The notes: generated by a model from the sequence alone, not told the origin. A stretch of 64,000 nt of DNA from REDI01 sp038123735 (GCA_038123735.1 JAYPAP010000001.1:106349-170348), one strand, 5' to 3'. Shown: positions 34,175 through 42,282, counted from the stretch's first letter. Program-made: numbers and translations.

Positions 34175-35284
34175 TCAGTAGAAGCGAGACGGGCTGAGCC
34201 ATTCCGGAAGGTTAGAACGACCCGAGAGGAGACCGCGGGCGACGCCACGGGCGCACTCCAGCGATAGCGCAAGGTCAAAGCCTTGAAATCCGGTGCAGAC
34301 GGTCAGGGTGGGGTCGCCTGGCATCGGGCCGAGAATGGGCAGACCATCACAGGTTGCGGTGAAGATCCGAGCGCTACATCGTACCTCGCCCTGGGGCTGA
34401 AGTTGCAGGTGATCATGAGCGAACCGAAGGAGGGCGTCACGTGCGGCCTCGCTTGGCACGGGTTCTGTCTCGCCGACCTCCATGTGATTCGAAGTCCACC
34501 GGCATCCGGCGAGCCTAAGCACTCCGTCAGGTGTGCGGTTCCACCTCACGTATCCGAACTGAGAACGACCAGATACCGGGGGCCCCGTGCTGTCCAGCAC
34601 GATGACGGTCTCCCGAACTGGAATCAGCTTATCGGCAAACCAATGAACAACGGGTTGGATCCTGTGATTCTCGGCGATGATGATCGCATCGGCCGCCACC
34701 CGGTGCCCACCGATGTTCACGAACGCTCCGCCTTCATCCTGCCCAATCGAGGGGACGGAATCACTGAGCGCCGATCGCACTCCAGCGCTGACGGCCAACG
34801 ATGCCGCATGAGAAACGGGGTGCGCGGAGCTGGGTAAACTGACCTCACCTGGGACGGTCATTCCGCCGAGAAAGCAGCTACTTCCACTAAGTATCTGTGC
34901 TGAACGGGCATCGAAGAATTCAGCCGGTATCCCGATCGCGTTCAGCGCCTCCACGCTCCTGCGGCACTCCTCGAGGTCCCGTGGATCCGTACACAAGTGT
35001 GGAGCGGGAGACGATGGGTTCCAAGATGCGCTCATGTCCCGACTGAGTTGGTACAATTGGCTGGTCCGCGTAGGGCCAATGGCAGCTACAAGGCGCCACG
35101 GGTGTTCCGGGAGGCCACGGGTATAATGCCCAATCCCATCGGTGACTGGATCGGCTTGCTGCGGTTCTGAGACGCCCACGACAAGCACGTCGGTGCCGGC
35201 CGCTGCAAGTACTTGGCCGGCAGACCAACCCGCGAGCGTGGCGCCGACGATGACGACGTCGACCGTGGATGGCAGATCGGTCAT
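34175..35284 (-). CDS. FAD-dependent oxidoreductase (DAO family)
   Basis: A 369-residue protein with an N-terminal dinucleotide fold (TVDVVIVGATLAGWSAGQVL) in which the usual Gly-x-Gly-x-x-Gly reads Gly-Ala-Thr-Leu-Ala-Gly. Late motifs CDGLPILGPMPGDPTLTVCT and GFQGFDLALSLECARGVA are the FAD/substrate region typical of D-amino-acid-oxidase-like enzymes. It should oxidise a small amine or amino acid; which one is unknown. It lies 13 bases downstream of a Ser/Thr kinase gene on the same strand and converges on ttcA. Confidence 0.8.
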   Translation of the reverse strand: MTDLPSTVDVVIVGATLAGWSAGQVLAAAGTDVLVVGVSEPQQADPVTDGIGHYTRGLPEHPWRLVAAIGPTRTSQLYQLSRDMSASWNPSSPAPHLCTDPRDLEECRRSVEALNAIGIPAEFFDARSAQILSGSSCFLGGMTVPGEVSLPSSAHPVSHAASLAVSAGVRSALSDSVPSIGQDEGGAFVNIGGHRVAADAIIIAENHRIQPVVHWFADKLIPVRETVIVLDSTGPPVSGRSQFGYVRWNRTPDGVLRLAGCRWTSNHMEVGETEPVPSEAARDALLRFAHDHLQLQPQGEVRCSARIFTATCDGLPILGPMPGDPTLTVCTGFQGFDLALSLECARGVARGLLSGRSNLPEWLSPSRFY

Positions 35285-35297
35285 ACGGCAGCCCGGC

Positions 35298-36566
35298 TCA
35301 CCGAGAGGCCATGAGCTCGCGGGCGAGAGACGATACTTGGGGGTCGTTATGTTCGGTCAACGCCGAGATGGTGTTGATCNNNNNNNNNNGCAGGGCAGCG
35401 TGAACCCGGGCCGGAGACTCCCGCTTGGTCCAGAACATCCACGATTTACGTGTTCCAGCGTTGAGGACGTCGATCACCGGCGTAGCATCCAGCTTATCAT
35501 TATTCGCGAATAAAGCAGCTACTTCGAGGGATCGTTCCGGGAACTCCGCACTGTTCACGATCTTTCTGATCTCATCGTCGATGTTGTCGGCGTCGAAGAG
35601 CTCGGGGTCGGCTTCGAGGAATCGAACATGGGGATACAGTGGGTGTTCGGGTGCTGGAAGGCTGGTTCGATTGCTGAAGATTGCGGCGGCGGTTCGAGTG
35701 GCAAAGGCCTTCATATCGGCCGGAGGCATGCGCTCCAGTAAGGCATCGATCCGCTCGGCTACGTCGTTCATCTCGGGTCGAGCTTCGAATTCATAGGAGC
35801 ACATGGAGCGAACGAGGTCTTTGAGGGGCTCGGTTTGCTCCCCACACGAGGGGAATGAGACGTGATTGAGCGCACTGTCTAGGTTTGAGTCATGGCGGTC
35901 CATGCGTAAGGAGAGGATAGGTACTTTGCCAGTAAGTAATTCGGCAAAGGTGAGCCCCAGTGAGTACACATCGCCCTTTTGGGTGTCTTCGCTATCGAAG
36001 CGCTCGGGTGCCATATATCCACGGGAGCCGGGAACAAAGGCTACTGAACGAGCTTCGCGCTCCTTAAATGTTGCTTTTGCAATTCCAAAATCGACAACCT
36101 TTACGATTCCATCGATCGAGATCATGATGTTGCCGGGTTTGAGGTCCCGGTGGATGATCTGCATGGGTGAGCCTGCATCATCTCCAGGTGTACTCCACGC
36201 AGCATGCAGTCCCCGGGCGGCATCGCGGATCACCGTCATCGCGATGGCGGGAGGGACGGGACCGAACTGTTGGAGGATGGCCTCCATGTTGGAGCCGCGT
36301 ACATACTCCATAATGATGGCTTGTCTCCCGTTGACGACGAGGGCCGGTTCAACGGTGACGAGGTTGGGATGCTGGAGACGGGAGAGGATTCGCGCTTCAT
36401 CCCGGGCGCGAGAAAGGACCGCCTTGTCGGAGCGCCGGCCGCTATAAAGCACCTTGATTGCCCACTCTCGACCCTCCGAGCAGCGGGCGGTGCAAACGAT
36501 TCCAGAGGATCCCTTGGATGGAATTTCCAGCAACGTGAATCGGTGAGGCGCGTGGGACATGGACAC
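35298..36566 (-). CDS. Serine/threonine protein kinase (assembly gap near 3' end)
   Basis: A Hanks-type kinase of about 422 residues. Present are a glycine-loop remnant (SKGSSGIVCTA), WAIKVL (ATP lysine), QIIHRDLKPGNIMI (catalytic loop, about 143-156), VVDFGIAK (DFG), GSRGYMAPERF and GDVYSLGLTFAELL, so it should be active. After the kinase domain (to ~280) is a helical region of ~140 residues without membrane segments. A ten-N gap at 35380 interrupts the last ~30 codons; the frame happens to stay open across it. ATG at 36566 or 36560 is possible, and no clear Shine-Dalgarno is seen. Substrates may include FHA proteins such as the one at 10015. Confidence 0.9.
   Translation of the reverse strand: MSMSHAPHRFTLLEIPSKGSSGIVCTARCSEGREWAIKVLYSGRRSDKAVLSRARDEARILSRLQHPNLVTVEPALVVNGRQAIIMEYVRGSNMEAILQQFGPVPPAIAMTVIRDAARGLHAAWSTPGDDAGSPMQIIHRDLKPGNIMISIDGIVKVVDFGIAKATFKEREARSVAFVPGSRGYMAPERFDSEDTQKGDVYSLGLTFAELLTGKVPILSLRMDRHDSNLDSALNHVSFPSCGEQTEPLKDLVRSMCSYEFEARPEMNDVAERIDALLERMPPADMKAFATRTAAAIFSNRTSLPAPEHPLYPHVRFLEADPELFDADNIDDEIRKIVNSAEFPERSLEVAALFANNDKLDATPVIDVLNAGTRKSWMFWTKRESPARVHAALXXXXINTISALTEHNDPQVSSLARELMASR
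35380..35389. other. Assembly gap (10 N) inside the kinase gene
   Basis: Ten N, a placeholder size, near the 3' end of the kinase gene; the residues there are unknown. Confidence 0.95.
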
Positions 36567-36722
36567 AAGATGCCTGAATTCTGGCGGATTTGGAAGCCAG
36601 CGAAGCCATCAGCGCGGAGATCTACATCATTCCTACATTTGTTGCGGTAGAAAATTACGGAAGTGATGTTCGTCGATGGACTGTGGTCGACGCGTGAATA
36701 CACGACCGCTCTGGAGGCAGGT

Positions 36723-37046
36723 ATGGCAGTTTCAGATCTTGACGACTCAACATTCGCCGAGGCGATCGCTCAAAGTTCGGCGGCTATCGTAGATTTTCAT
36801 GCCGGATGGTGTGGTCCGTGCATCATGTTCAAGCCGAAGTTCAAGCGTATTAGCAAGGATTACCCAGAGGTTTCCTTCTTTATGGTCGATGGCGAAGCAG
36901 CCCCAGCGGCGCGCCAAACCGTCACGATCGACAACCTCCCCTACTTCGCAATCTACAAGGATGGGGAGTTTGTCGAGGGCTTCAGCACTGGCAAAGAAGA
37001 TGCGTTCCGTGCGGCGGTTGAGCGGCACTTTGGGGCGGCATCGTGA
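36723..37046 (+). CDS. Thioredoxin-family protein
   Basis: A 107-residue single-domain thioredoxin with active site HAGWCGPCIMFKPKF (Cys-Gly-Pro-Cys, about 28-31) and the cis-Pro turn NLPYFAIYKDGE. No signal peptide is present, so it is a cytoplasmic disulphide reductant. GGAGG lies six or so bases before ATG 36723; the frame is open from 36663. It opens a three-gene run: the next gene begins with GTG overlapping its stop (GTGA), and a HAD phosphatase follows with ATGA. Confidence 0.9.
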   Translation: MAVSDLDDSTFAEAIAQSSAAIVDFHAGWCGPCIMFKPKFKRISKDYPEVSFFMVDGEAAPAARQTVTIDNLPYFAIYKDGEFVEGFSTGKEDAFRAAVERHFGAAS

Positions 37047-37291
37047 AAGCCGGAACCATCCGAAAACTCGCCAACGAACACAGTGCTGAGGCGCTAGAGT
37101 CGGCGATCGAGGCCCTTGTGGAAGGGGAGCCACTCCCGATCACCGTCGATGGGGAGGATGATGGTGAGCGGCTCACGCACGTCAACCTGGCGCTGCGAAT
37201 TCGTCGCCGGGCAGATTCCGGTGAAGACCTGAAGGTGGTCTTCAGAGACGTCATGGCGCAGGTGCGTGGACTCCTGCAGAACGAGTCATGA
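37043..37291 (+). CDS. Small DUF6952-like protein coupled to thioredoxin
   Basis: An 82-residue acidic helical protein, GTG start overlapping the thioredoxin stop by four bases. SAEALESAIEALVEGEPLPI, then VDGEDDGERLTHVNLALRIR resembles the small DUF6952 proteins that often follow a thioredoxin gene; this match is from memory. No Cys is present, so it is not itself a redox protein. The strict coupling to thioredoxin suggests a partner or client role. Confidence 0.65.
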   Translation: MKAGTIRKLANEHSAEALESAIEALVEGEPLPITVDGEDDGERLTHVNLALRIRRRADSGEDLKVVFRDVMAQVRGLLQNES

Positions 37292-37878
37292 TCGATCGAC
37301 CGTTCTGGGTCTTCGATATGGACGGAACTCTCACCGTTCCTGCCCATGACTTTGCGGCCTTCAAGCGAGAGCATCAGCTTCCTGAAGACCAAGACTTGCT
37401 CGGGGCTGCACTCGCGCTCGGTGAGCCCCGGCGCTCTGCTGTGCTTCAAGCCATCCGGGACTGGGAAGACCATCTGGCGATGACTGCGCAAGCGCAGGCC
37501 GATGCGTTGACCTTGCTGCGCGAGCTACTGGCGCGGGGGGGGCGTCTCGCAGTATTGACGCGGAATAGTCGAAAAGGGGCCTTTGTTACGCTCAACGCCG
37601 CAGGTCTCCGAGAGTTTTTCCCAGATGATGACCTCGTCCTAGGCAGGGACTGTGCCCCGGCGAAGCCAGCGCCAGATGGGATTGAGCTCCTCATGGATCG
37701 CGCAGGGTATACGCCCGCCCAGACCGTGATGGTGGGCGATTGGGTCTTCGATATTCAGGCGGGGCGGAATGCAGGTACTGGGACTGTTTTGGTCGAGCGC
37801 CATGGCCCGAGCCCTGCGGATTGGGCGCCGTGGGCTGATGTTACGGTCACCGATCTCCGGGATCTATTGACGCCTTAA
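37288..37878 (+). CDS. HAD-superfamily phosphatase
   Basis: A 196-residue hydrolase. Motif I FDMDGTLT (residues 9-16, nucleophile D10), motif II VLTRNS, motif III lysine in CAPAKPAPDGI, and motif IV MVGDWVFDIQAG are all present, with a small helical cap of ~65 residues between motifs I and II. It resembles phosphoglycolate phosphatase / Gph-type enzymes, but the substrate cannot be named. ATGA overlap with the upstream gene makes it the third member of the thioredoxin operon. It converges on the ZnuA-like gene with a four-base overlap. Confidence 0.88.
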   Translation: MIDRPFWVFDMDGTLTVPAHDFAAFKREHQLPEDQDLLGAALALGEPRRSAVLQAIRDWEDHLAMTAQAQADALTLLRELLARGGRLAVLTRNSRKGAFVTLNAAGLREFFPDDDLVLGRDCAPAKPAPDGIELLMDRAGYTPAQTVMVGDWVFDIQAGRNAGTGTVLVERHGPSPADWAPWADVTVTDLRDLLTP

Positions 37879-38816
37879 GGGGTTTCTACGCCCTCTGGAT
37901 CGGTCGCGTCGGTGTCGCTTGCGGGAGCCGAGGCAGCGATGGCGCGATCCAGCATGTGAGCATTGAGCCTGCACTGGGCGAAATAATCGTAGCTACCCTC
38001 GTGCGGTCGATCGAGGGGGTGGAGCGTCACATGCTGGACGCTCGGCAAGGCCTCACGAACTGCGGCCGAAGGGGTGGTATCCCAGAGGAGTAGGGCACCG
38101 GGCTTGGCGGTGGACAGCGCATGGTCTGGTGCGAGCTCGGTTGGCGGTGTGTCGGCTGCAAGGTCATGACCCTCGATGGCCAGGTCCGCGGATTTCGCCA
38201 AGTAATTAAACGACGGATGAGCGGAGAATAGCTGGCGCTCCTTAGCTTTGGCCAAGACGGGTGCGAGTTGTTCGTTGCACGCATCGATATTGCGTTCGAC
38301 CGCGCCGAGTTGTGCATCGTAGATCGGCTTGCCTGGAGGATCGGCCTGCACCAGGGCGGCGTGGACGTTCTTGGCTTGAATCCGCAGGTTCTCAGGGTTC
38401 GTCCAGGTACGCGGATCAACCCCCGCATGGGAGTGCTCGCCGCCCTTGCCGTGGCTGTGGGTGGGGCCCTCAGTTTGAATCATCGGAATGTCCCGCGCGG
38501 TCTCAACGACCTTGGATGCGGGGAGGGTCGCCGTTTTTAGCCATTGCTCATACCCGTTGCCATGTACGAGAATGAGGTCGGCCTGCGCTAGGTCGGCGAT
38601 CTGCTCGCCAGTTGGGTTGAAGTGGGACGGCTCCTGACCCTCGTCGAGCAGCAGTGTGGGCTTGAGCCGCCCGCCACCGATTCGTTTGGCCAGGTACCAA
38701 GCGGGATAGGATGTGGCTCGAACATCTGGTGCGGACTGCTTTTTGAGATCATTTGCTGAGTTGCCACTGCATGCCGAGATGGCGGCAACGAGAGAGATGA
38801 TGAGTGCGGTTCGCAT
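37875..38816 (-). CDS. ZnuA-like metal-binding lipoprotein (substrate-binding protein)
   Basis: A 313-residue lipoprotein: signal peptide with lipobox AISAC, then a TroA/ZnuA fold. EPSHFNPTGEQIADLAQADL and LVHGNGYEQWL are the first-domain signatures. A His-rich loop (HSHGKGGEHSHAG) follows, as in zinc-binding members. The second ligand site, usually Asp-Pro-His-x-Trp, reads DPRTWTNP, so that His is Arg; the third site is kept (HPSFNYLAK). GGAGG lies seven bases before ATG 38816. It is the last gene of a run with an FtsX-type permease and a LolD-type ATPase, not with a normal ZnuBC importer. Confidence 0.82.
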   Translation of the reverse strand: MRTALIISLVAAISACSGNSANDLKKQSAPDVRATSYPAWYLAKRIGGGRLKPTLLLDEGQEPSHFNPTGEQIADLAQADLILVHGNGYEQWLKTATLPASKVVETARDIPMIQTEGPTHSHGKGGEHSHAGVDPRTWTNPENLRIQAKNVHAALVQADPPGKPIYDAQLGAVERNIDACNEQLAPVLAKAKERQLFSAHPSFNYLAKSADLAIEGHDLAADTPPTELAPDHALSTAKPGALLLWDTTPSAAVREALPSVQHVTLHPLDRPHEGSYDYFAQCRLNAHMLDRAIAASAPASDTDATDPEGVETP

Positions 38817-38865
38817 GATGGCCTCCTCCGATGGCGGACGCCTAACCTGCATTGCTCGGAATGCC

Positions 38866-40047
38866 CTAGCTAATCCACGTGGTCAGTAGGGTCATGCCGA
38901 GGGCGACGCCACCGGTCGCGGCCACCAGTGCCAAGACCAGGATCACCCCAAGTTCAGCGCTGACCATCCACGCGATAGTCCCTCGCGCAGCCCCTAAGCG
39001 GCGAATGAGGCGTAGCTCTTGCTCGCGTAATCGCATCGATAAGCTGAATACGAGGCCCACGAAGGCCGCGGTGGACACGGCAATCACGGCGAACCAGGCG
39101 AGGAGACCGTCTCGCAACTGGAGCACGATGTCCAGCACGGTCCCCACCACGCGTTCAGGTCTTACGGCGTGTTGATCGCTTCGAAGCGACCAGTCTCCGA
39201 GGAGTTGGTCAAGGCTGCGCTTGTCATGGGGCCAGACCACGACGGCAGAGGCTGGAAGCTCACGCTGCTCGCCGTGCAGGTGGAAGGAACTCCGGTTCTT
39301 GTCCGTGATCTCGGTGGCGAGAAAGATGGCGGCTGAAGCCTCANNNNNNNNNNTCTCGCCGTCCTGGTCGGCACCGGACACCGGGGGCAGCGCATTGGAG
39401 CTATCGATCGCTGCGTGACCATGGAGGTAGCCGTCGATCGCCCATGTGGTCTTGATGTCGGTAAATAATGCCTTGTCGTCTGGGGTTCCGGAGGGGGCGA
39501 GAATGCCGACCACCGTCAATACCAGGGGATAGGAGCCGGAAATGTTGTACAGGTTCGTGAGATCACTGCGGATGTTATCGCCGGGTTGAAGTCCCGATGT
39601 GGCGGCGGCGCGGGCTCCGACGACCACTTCGCCTAAGAGCGCCACGGAGCGGCCTTGGGCGACGCGAAGGGAACGTCCCTCGAAATAGGCGGGAGTGGTG
39701 CCGATGAGAGGCACACCACCTGCCGAATGACCGGTATGGAGGGGGGCTGCGAGGCCATAGCCGGCTTCTACGACGTCGCGCGCTTCCCCCGAGCGAATCG
39801 GATCGCGCACCTGACCCCGGAAATAGAGGGTGCTCATGGTGAGGTCGAATTCATCGCCGACATGACCGAGAATAATGGGCGTGTCTTGCGCGCGTTCGAG
39901 GAGAGTGTTTTCCAGATAATCGGCAGCGATCAGCGTAAATGCGGGCATGCCCATCGCGAGAGCCATCCCACTCACGAGGATGATGAGTCGGCCCGGGTGC
40001 GCGCGTAGGTATTGAAGCGCCAACCATGTTGCATGAACCCAGCTCAT
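38866..40047 (-). CDS. FtsX/MacB-type ABC permease (assembly gap inside)
   Basis: About 393 residues. One membrane segment near the N-terminus (LIILVSGMALAMGMPAFTLI), a long periplasmic domain (45-270) and three C-terminal segments (WFAVIAVSTAAFVGLVFSLS through LGVILVLALVAATGGVALG) give the four-segment LolE/MacB layout. REQELRLIRRLGAARGTIAW is the conserved cytoplasmic coupling helix. DIKTTWAIDGYLHGHA in the periplasmic part resembles the permease of zinc-responsive LolDE-like operons, from memory. Ten N at 39344 break the periplasmic domain. ATG 40047 overlaps the ATPase stop as ATGA and is preferred to 40059. Confidence 0.83.
   Translation of the reverse strand: MSWVHATWLALQYLRAHPGRLIILVSGMALAMGMPAFTLIAADYLENTLLERAQDTPIILGHVGDEFDLTMSTLYFRGQVRDPIRSGEARDVVEAGYGLAAPLHTGHSAGGVPLIGTTPAYFEGRSLRVAQGRSVALLGEVVVGARAAATSGLQPGDNIRSDLTNLYNISGSYPLVLTVVGILAPSGTPDDKALFTDIKTTWAIDGYLHGHAAIDSSNALPPVSGADQDGEXXXXEASAAIFLATEITDKNRSSFHLHGEQRELPASAVVVWPHDKRSLDQLLGDWSLRSDQHAVRPERVVGTVLDIVLQLRDGLLAWFAVIAVSTAAFVGLVFSLSMRLREQELRLIRRLGAARGTIAWMVSAELGVILVLALVAATGGVALGMTLLTTWIS
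39344..39353. other. Assembly gap (10 N) inside the permease gene
   Basis: Ten N, a placeholder size; part of the periplasmic domain is missing. Confidence 0.95.
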
Positions 40048-40706
40048 TTGGACGTCCATTCCCTGACATCGACGCGATTCTGCATGCGATCGCGCACGAG
40101 AGGGTCATGCGTGATGACAACGAGAGCCGAGGTTTGAGCTTCACATACCGTGAGGAGCAGATCGATGAGTTCGCTGGAGGTGTTCGCGTCCAGACCGCTC
40201 GTGGGCTCGTCAGCGAGAAGTACCTGAGGACGTCGGATCAGCGCACGGCATACGCTGACTCGCTGCCGTTCCCCCTGAGAGAGCTGGTGCGGGCGCCGAC
40301 TCGCGAAGCCCTCAAGACCGACCGCACAAAGGAGCTCCTGTGCCTGCTGATGCGCGTGTTCTGGAATGCGAGTGCCGCTCACTCGGTAGGGCAGAAGGAT
40401 GTTTTGCGTGACATCCAGGTAGTCGACGAGCGGGTAGTCTTGAAAGATCAATCCGGTTTTTTCTAGGCGATGCTGTCGCCGCTCCGCTTCGGAAGCTGCG
40501 GTCAAGTCCGTGCCGCTGACTGTTAATTGCCCGCTTTGCGCAGAGAGAATGCCGGATAGAAGATTGAAAAGGGTCGTCTTGCCGCACCCGCTAGGTCCGG
40601 TGAGCGCAACGGTCTCGCCGGACGCGACCTCCCAGTGCTCGATCTGGAGATTGAACGGGCTATCTGGATAACGAAAGCCAAGGTTATTCGCCTGGATCAC
40701 TGCCAT
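40044..40706 (-). CDS. LolD/MacB-type ABC transporter ATPase
   Basis: A 220-residue ATP-binding subunit: Walker A LTGPSGCGKTTLFNLLSG, Q-loop IFQDYPLVDYLDV, signature HQLSQGERQRVSVCRAL, Walker B QVLLADEPTSGLD, and switch His in VVITHDPLVRDR. This is the LolD/MacB/FtsE branch that powers mechanotransmission permeases. ATG 40706 shares a base with the stop of the upstream lipoprotein (TGATG) and its stop overlaps the permease ATG, so all three are tightly coupled. A much longer open frame from 41063 runs through the lipoprotein gene in another frame and is not coding. Confidence 0.92.
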   Translation of the reverse strand: MAVIQANNLGFRYPDSPFNLQIEHWEVASGETVALTGPSGCGKTTLFNLLSGILSAQSGQLTVSGTDLTAASEAERRQHRLEKTGLIFQDYPLVDYLDVTQNILLPYRVSGTRIPEHAHQQAQELLCAVGLEGFASRRPHQLSQGERQRVSVCRALIRRPQVLLADEPTSGLDANTSSELIDLLLTVCEAQTSALVVITHDPLVRDRMQNRVDVREWTSK

Positions 40707-41263
40707 CAATCCAGCCCGTCCAAGAGGTCGAGGGGGTCTAGGTAGCCGCCGCCCTCCTGTGCGCCGTCGAGTACCTCGAAGACATCGGTTGTCCGCGAAG
40801 GGCTCTTCACCCGAGCGACGTCTCGAGAGTGGCTGGCAACGATTCGCCAGCCACTGACTGTGTTTTCGATTCGGTACAGCGCTCGATATCGGTTCACACG
40901 CGGGTGTTGGTGCCCTTGGTGCGTGACGATTCCTCCGACGGACCATGAGGCGTCGATCCATCCCCCTTCCGGGTCGGTGGAGACCACCGGCACCGCCCCA
41001 TAGTCGACTTTGCGGATCTGGATGGAGGTCTCCTCTGCGCGCATCCGATGTTTGGTCGACCAATGCTCAACGTATTGCNNNNNNNNNNNNNNATCCCACA
41101 CCACGTCGCGGTCAAGCGGGAGGTCATACACCCCATAGACTTCCTGGTGTAGCTCGAGAAAGGCCTCTTGAATCGCCGTATCCTCGACGACCTCCGATTC
41201 CCCGCACCCGCACAAGAGCGCGAGCGCGATGCAATATGGGAGGCTCGGGGGTAGTTGATGCAT
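40706..41263 (-). CDS. NTF2/SnoaL-like lipoprotein heading the ABC operon (assembly gap inside)
   Basis: About 185 residues: a short signal peptide with lipobox LCGC, a helix (EAFLELHQEVYGVYDLPLDR), a 14-N gap, then a beta-rich part with HSTDPEGGWIDASW-like strands (actual VVSTDPEGGWIDASWSVGG), HQGHQHPRVNRYRALYRIE and SGWRIVASHSRD. The order of one helix pair and a curved sheet fits an NTF2/SnoaL-type fold. The HQGHQH string could bind metal. ATG 41263 gives a signal peptide poor in positive charge; an in-frame start at 41308 adds two Arg but would overlap the divergent gene. It precedes the LolD-type ATPase by one shared base. Confidence 0.65.
   Translation of the reverse strand: MHQLPPSLPYCIALALLCGCGESEVVEDTAIQEAFLELHQEVYGVYDLPLDRDVVWDXXXXXQYVEHWSTKHRMRAEETSIQIRKVDYGAVPVVSTDPEGGWIDASWSVGGIVTHQGHQHPRVNRYRALYRIENTVSGWRIVASHSRDVARVKSPSRTTDVFEVLDGAQEGGGYLDPLDLLDGLD
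41079..41092. other. Assembly gap (14 N) inside the operon's lipoprotein gene
   Basis: Fourteen N; a few residues near position 60 of the lipoprotein are unknown. Confidence 0.95.
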
Positions 41264-41288
41264 GTGGAGCAGTTCCAAAAGGGGGCGA

Positions 41289-41861
41289 ATGCGCACAGTG
41301 TATGCCATATCCTGCTTGTTAGCGCTGGCGCTGGCGCTGCCCCAGGTAGGTTATTCCCATCCCTTGGGGCGCGGCGAATACAGCTTGCGTATGGGTGCAC
41401 GACCGGTCGGTGATCAGCTTGAGTTGGTGGTCATCGGCGAAATCCCCATGGCCGATGTGATCTCGGGCCTCGGTCGAGCGGCTCGCGGACGTCCGCCCAC
41501 GAAGGCGCAGCAAGAAGCATGGACCATGGCACGCCTCGAAGAGCTGGCCGAGGGGCAACGATTGTTCGACGGGGACTCAATGCTGGAGATCCCGTTCTCG
41601 CCGGTGGTGAGTAGCCTTCAAGGACGCGCCATCGACGGGTTTTTCGTCTACTCCGTCCGGGGGGTGGTCGATGTTTCACAGATTGGAACCTCGACTCTTC
41701 GCTGGGAAAACACGGCCTGGTCGACCAAGCCGATGGTGTACTCGAGCATGGTGCGCAGTGGCGCGAAATGGTCCGTCACCAGCACGAATGCGTGTGAGGA
41801 TTGGACCCCCATGGACTCGTGTCGCCGCTGGATGATCCAGATACAACCTGCAGATGACTAG
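41289..41861 (+). CDS. Secreted HPLG-type protein, HupE N-terminal-like (copy 1)
   Basis: A 190-residue exported protein. The signal peptide (MRTVYAISCLLALALALPQV) is followed by SHPLGRGEYSLRMG, so the mature chain starts at or near His-Pro-Leu-Gly. HupE/UreJ-type nickel/cobalt transporters have the same Ala-His-Pro-Leu-Gly start in their periplasmic part, but no membrane domain follows here. Beta strands (LELVVIGEIPMADVI, DGFFVYSVRGVVDV) align with the paralogue at 42283. Four Cys sit near or at the C-terminus (NACEDWTPMDSCRRW holds two). GGGGGCG lies just before ATG 41289. It is divergent from the LolD-type operon with almost no intergenic space. Confidence 0.75.
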   Translation: MRTVYAISCLLALALALPQVGYSHPLGRGEYSLRMGARPVGDQLELVVIGEIPMADVISGLGRAARGRPPTKAQQEAWTMARLEELAEGQRLFDGDSMLEIPFSPVVSSLQGRAIDGFFVYSVRGVVDVSQIGTSTLRWENTAWSTKPMVYSSMVRSGAKWSVTSTNACEDWTPMDSCRRWMIQIQPADD

Positions 41862-42235
41862 CGAGTGAATGAGATCAGAAATGCGGTAGTTCCAAGGCCG
41901 GCGCAACCGATCGCGGTATAGCCGGACTGATTTCGGGTCGCGCGGGCAGTGCGCTCCTCGGCGGGAGAGAGATCCGGGCCTTTGAGGCGAGCATGGGAGC
42001 CCGCTGCGATGAGGCCTGAGAGGGTTGCGCAGGCGGCTAAGGTTCCCCCAGCAATGGCCCATCCATTGGGTCCATCGCCCTGAAACTTGAGGTCATCGTC
42101 TTCGGGGAATGGGGATGGTGTGTGGGCTGGAGCGAGGGGTGGGCGCAGTACGAGTGGCTCGGTACTTGGCAATTCACTGGCGCCAGCCGAGAGGGCAGAG
42201 GCGAGTACGATCACAGCGAGCCGAGGATGGTGCAC
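41858..42235 (-). CDS. Small exported membrane protein, unknown
   Basis: A 125-residue protein with a signal peptide (MHHPRLAVIVLASALSAGA), a Pro-rich segment (25-45) and two hydrophobic stretches (WAIAGGTLAACATLSGLIAA and YTAIGCAGLGTTAFLISF) separated by a charged loop. It would sit in the inner membrane. No family was recognised. It lies between the two HPLG-type genes on the opposite strand, overlapping the first at its 3' end by four bases. Confidence 0.65.
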   Translation of the reverse strand: MHHPRLAVIVLASALSAGASELPSTEPLVLRPPLAPAHTPSPFPEDDDLKFQGDGPNGWAIAGGTLAACATLSGLIAAGSHARLKGPDLSPAEERTARATRNQSGYTAIGCAGLGTTAFLISFTR

Positions 42236-42282
42236 AACACTCCAGGTGTCTTAGGGGGCGGTTCGTGCTAACGCGAGGCGAG

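Noticed and set aside
40707..41063. Extension of the LolD-type ATPase to a start at 41063
   Set aside because: The extra 119 residues are Arg/Pro-rich and lie in another frame of the lipoprotein gene; ATG 40706 with the TGATG junction is the natural start.
41264..41288. Zur-type operator upstream of the ZnuA-like/LolDE-like locus
   Set aside because: No AT-rich palindrome of the Zur type was found in or around the short divergent gap.
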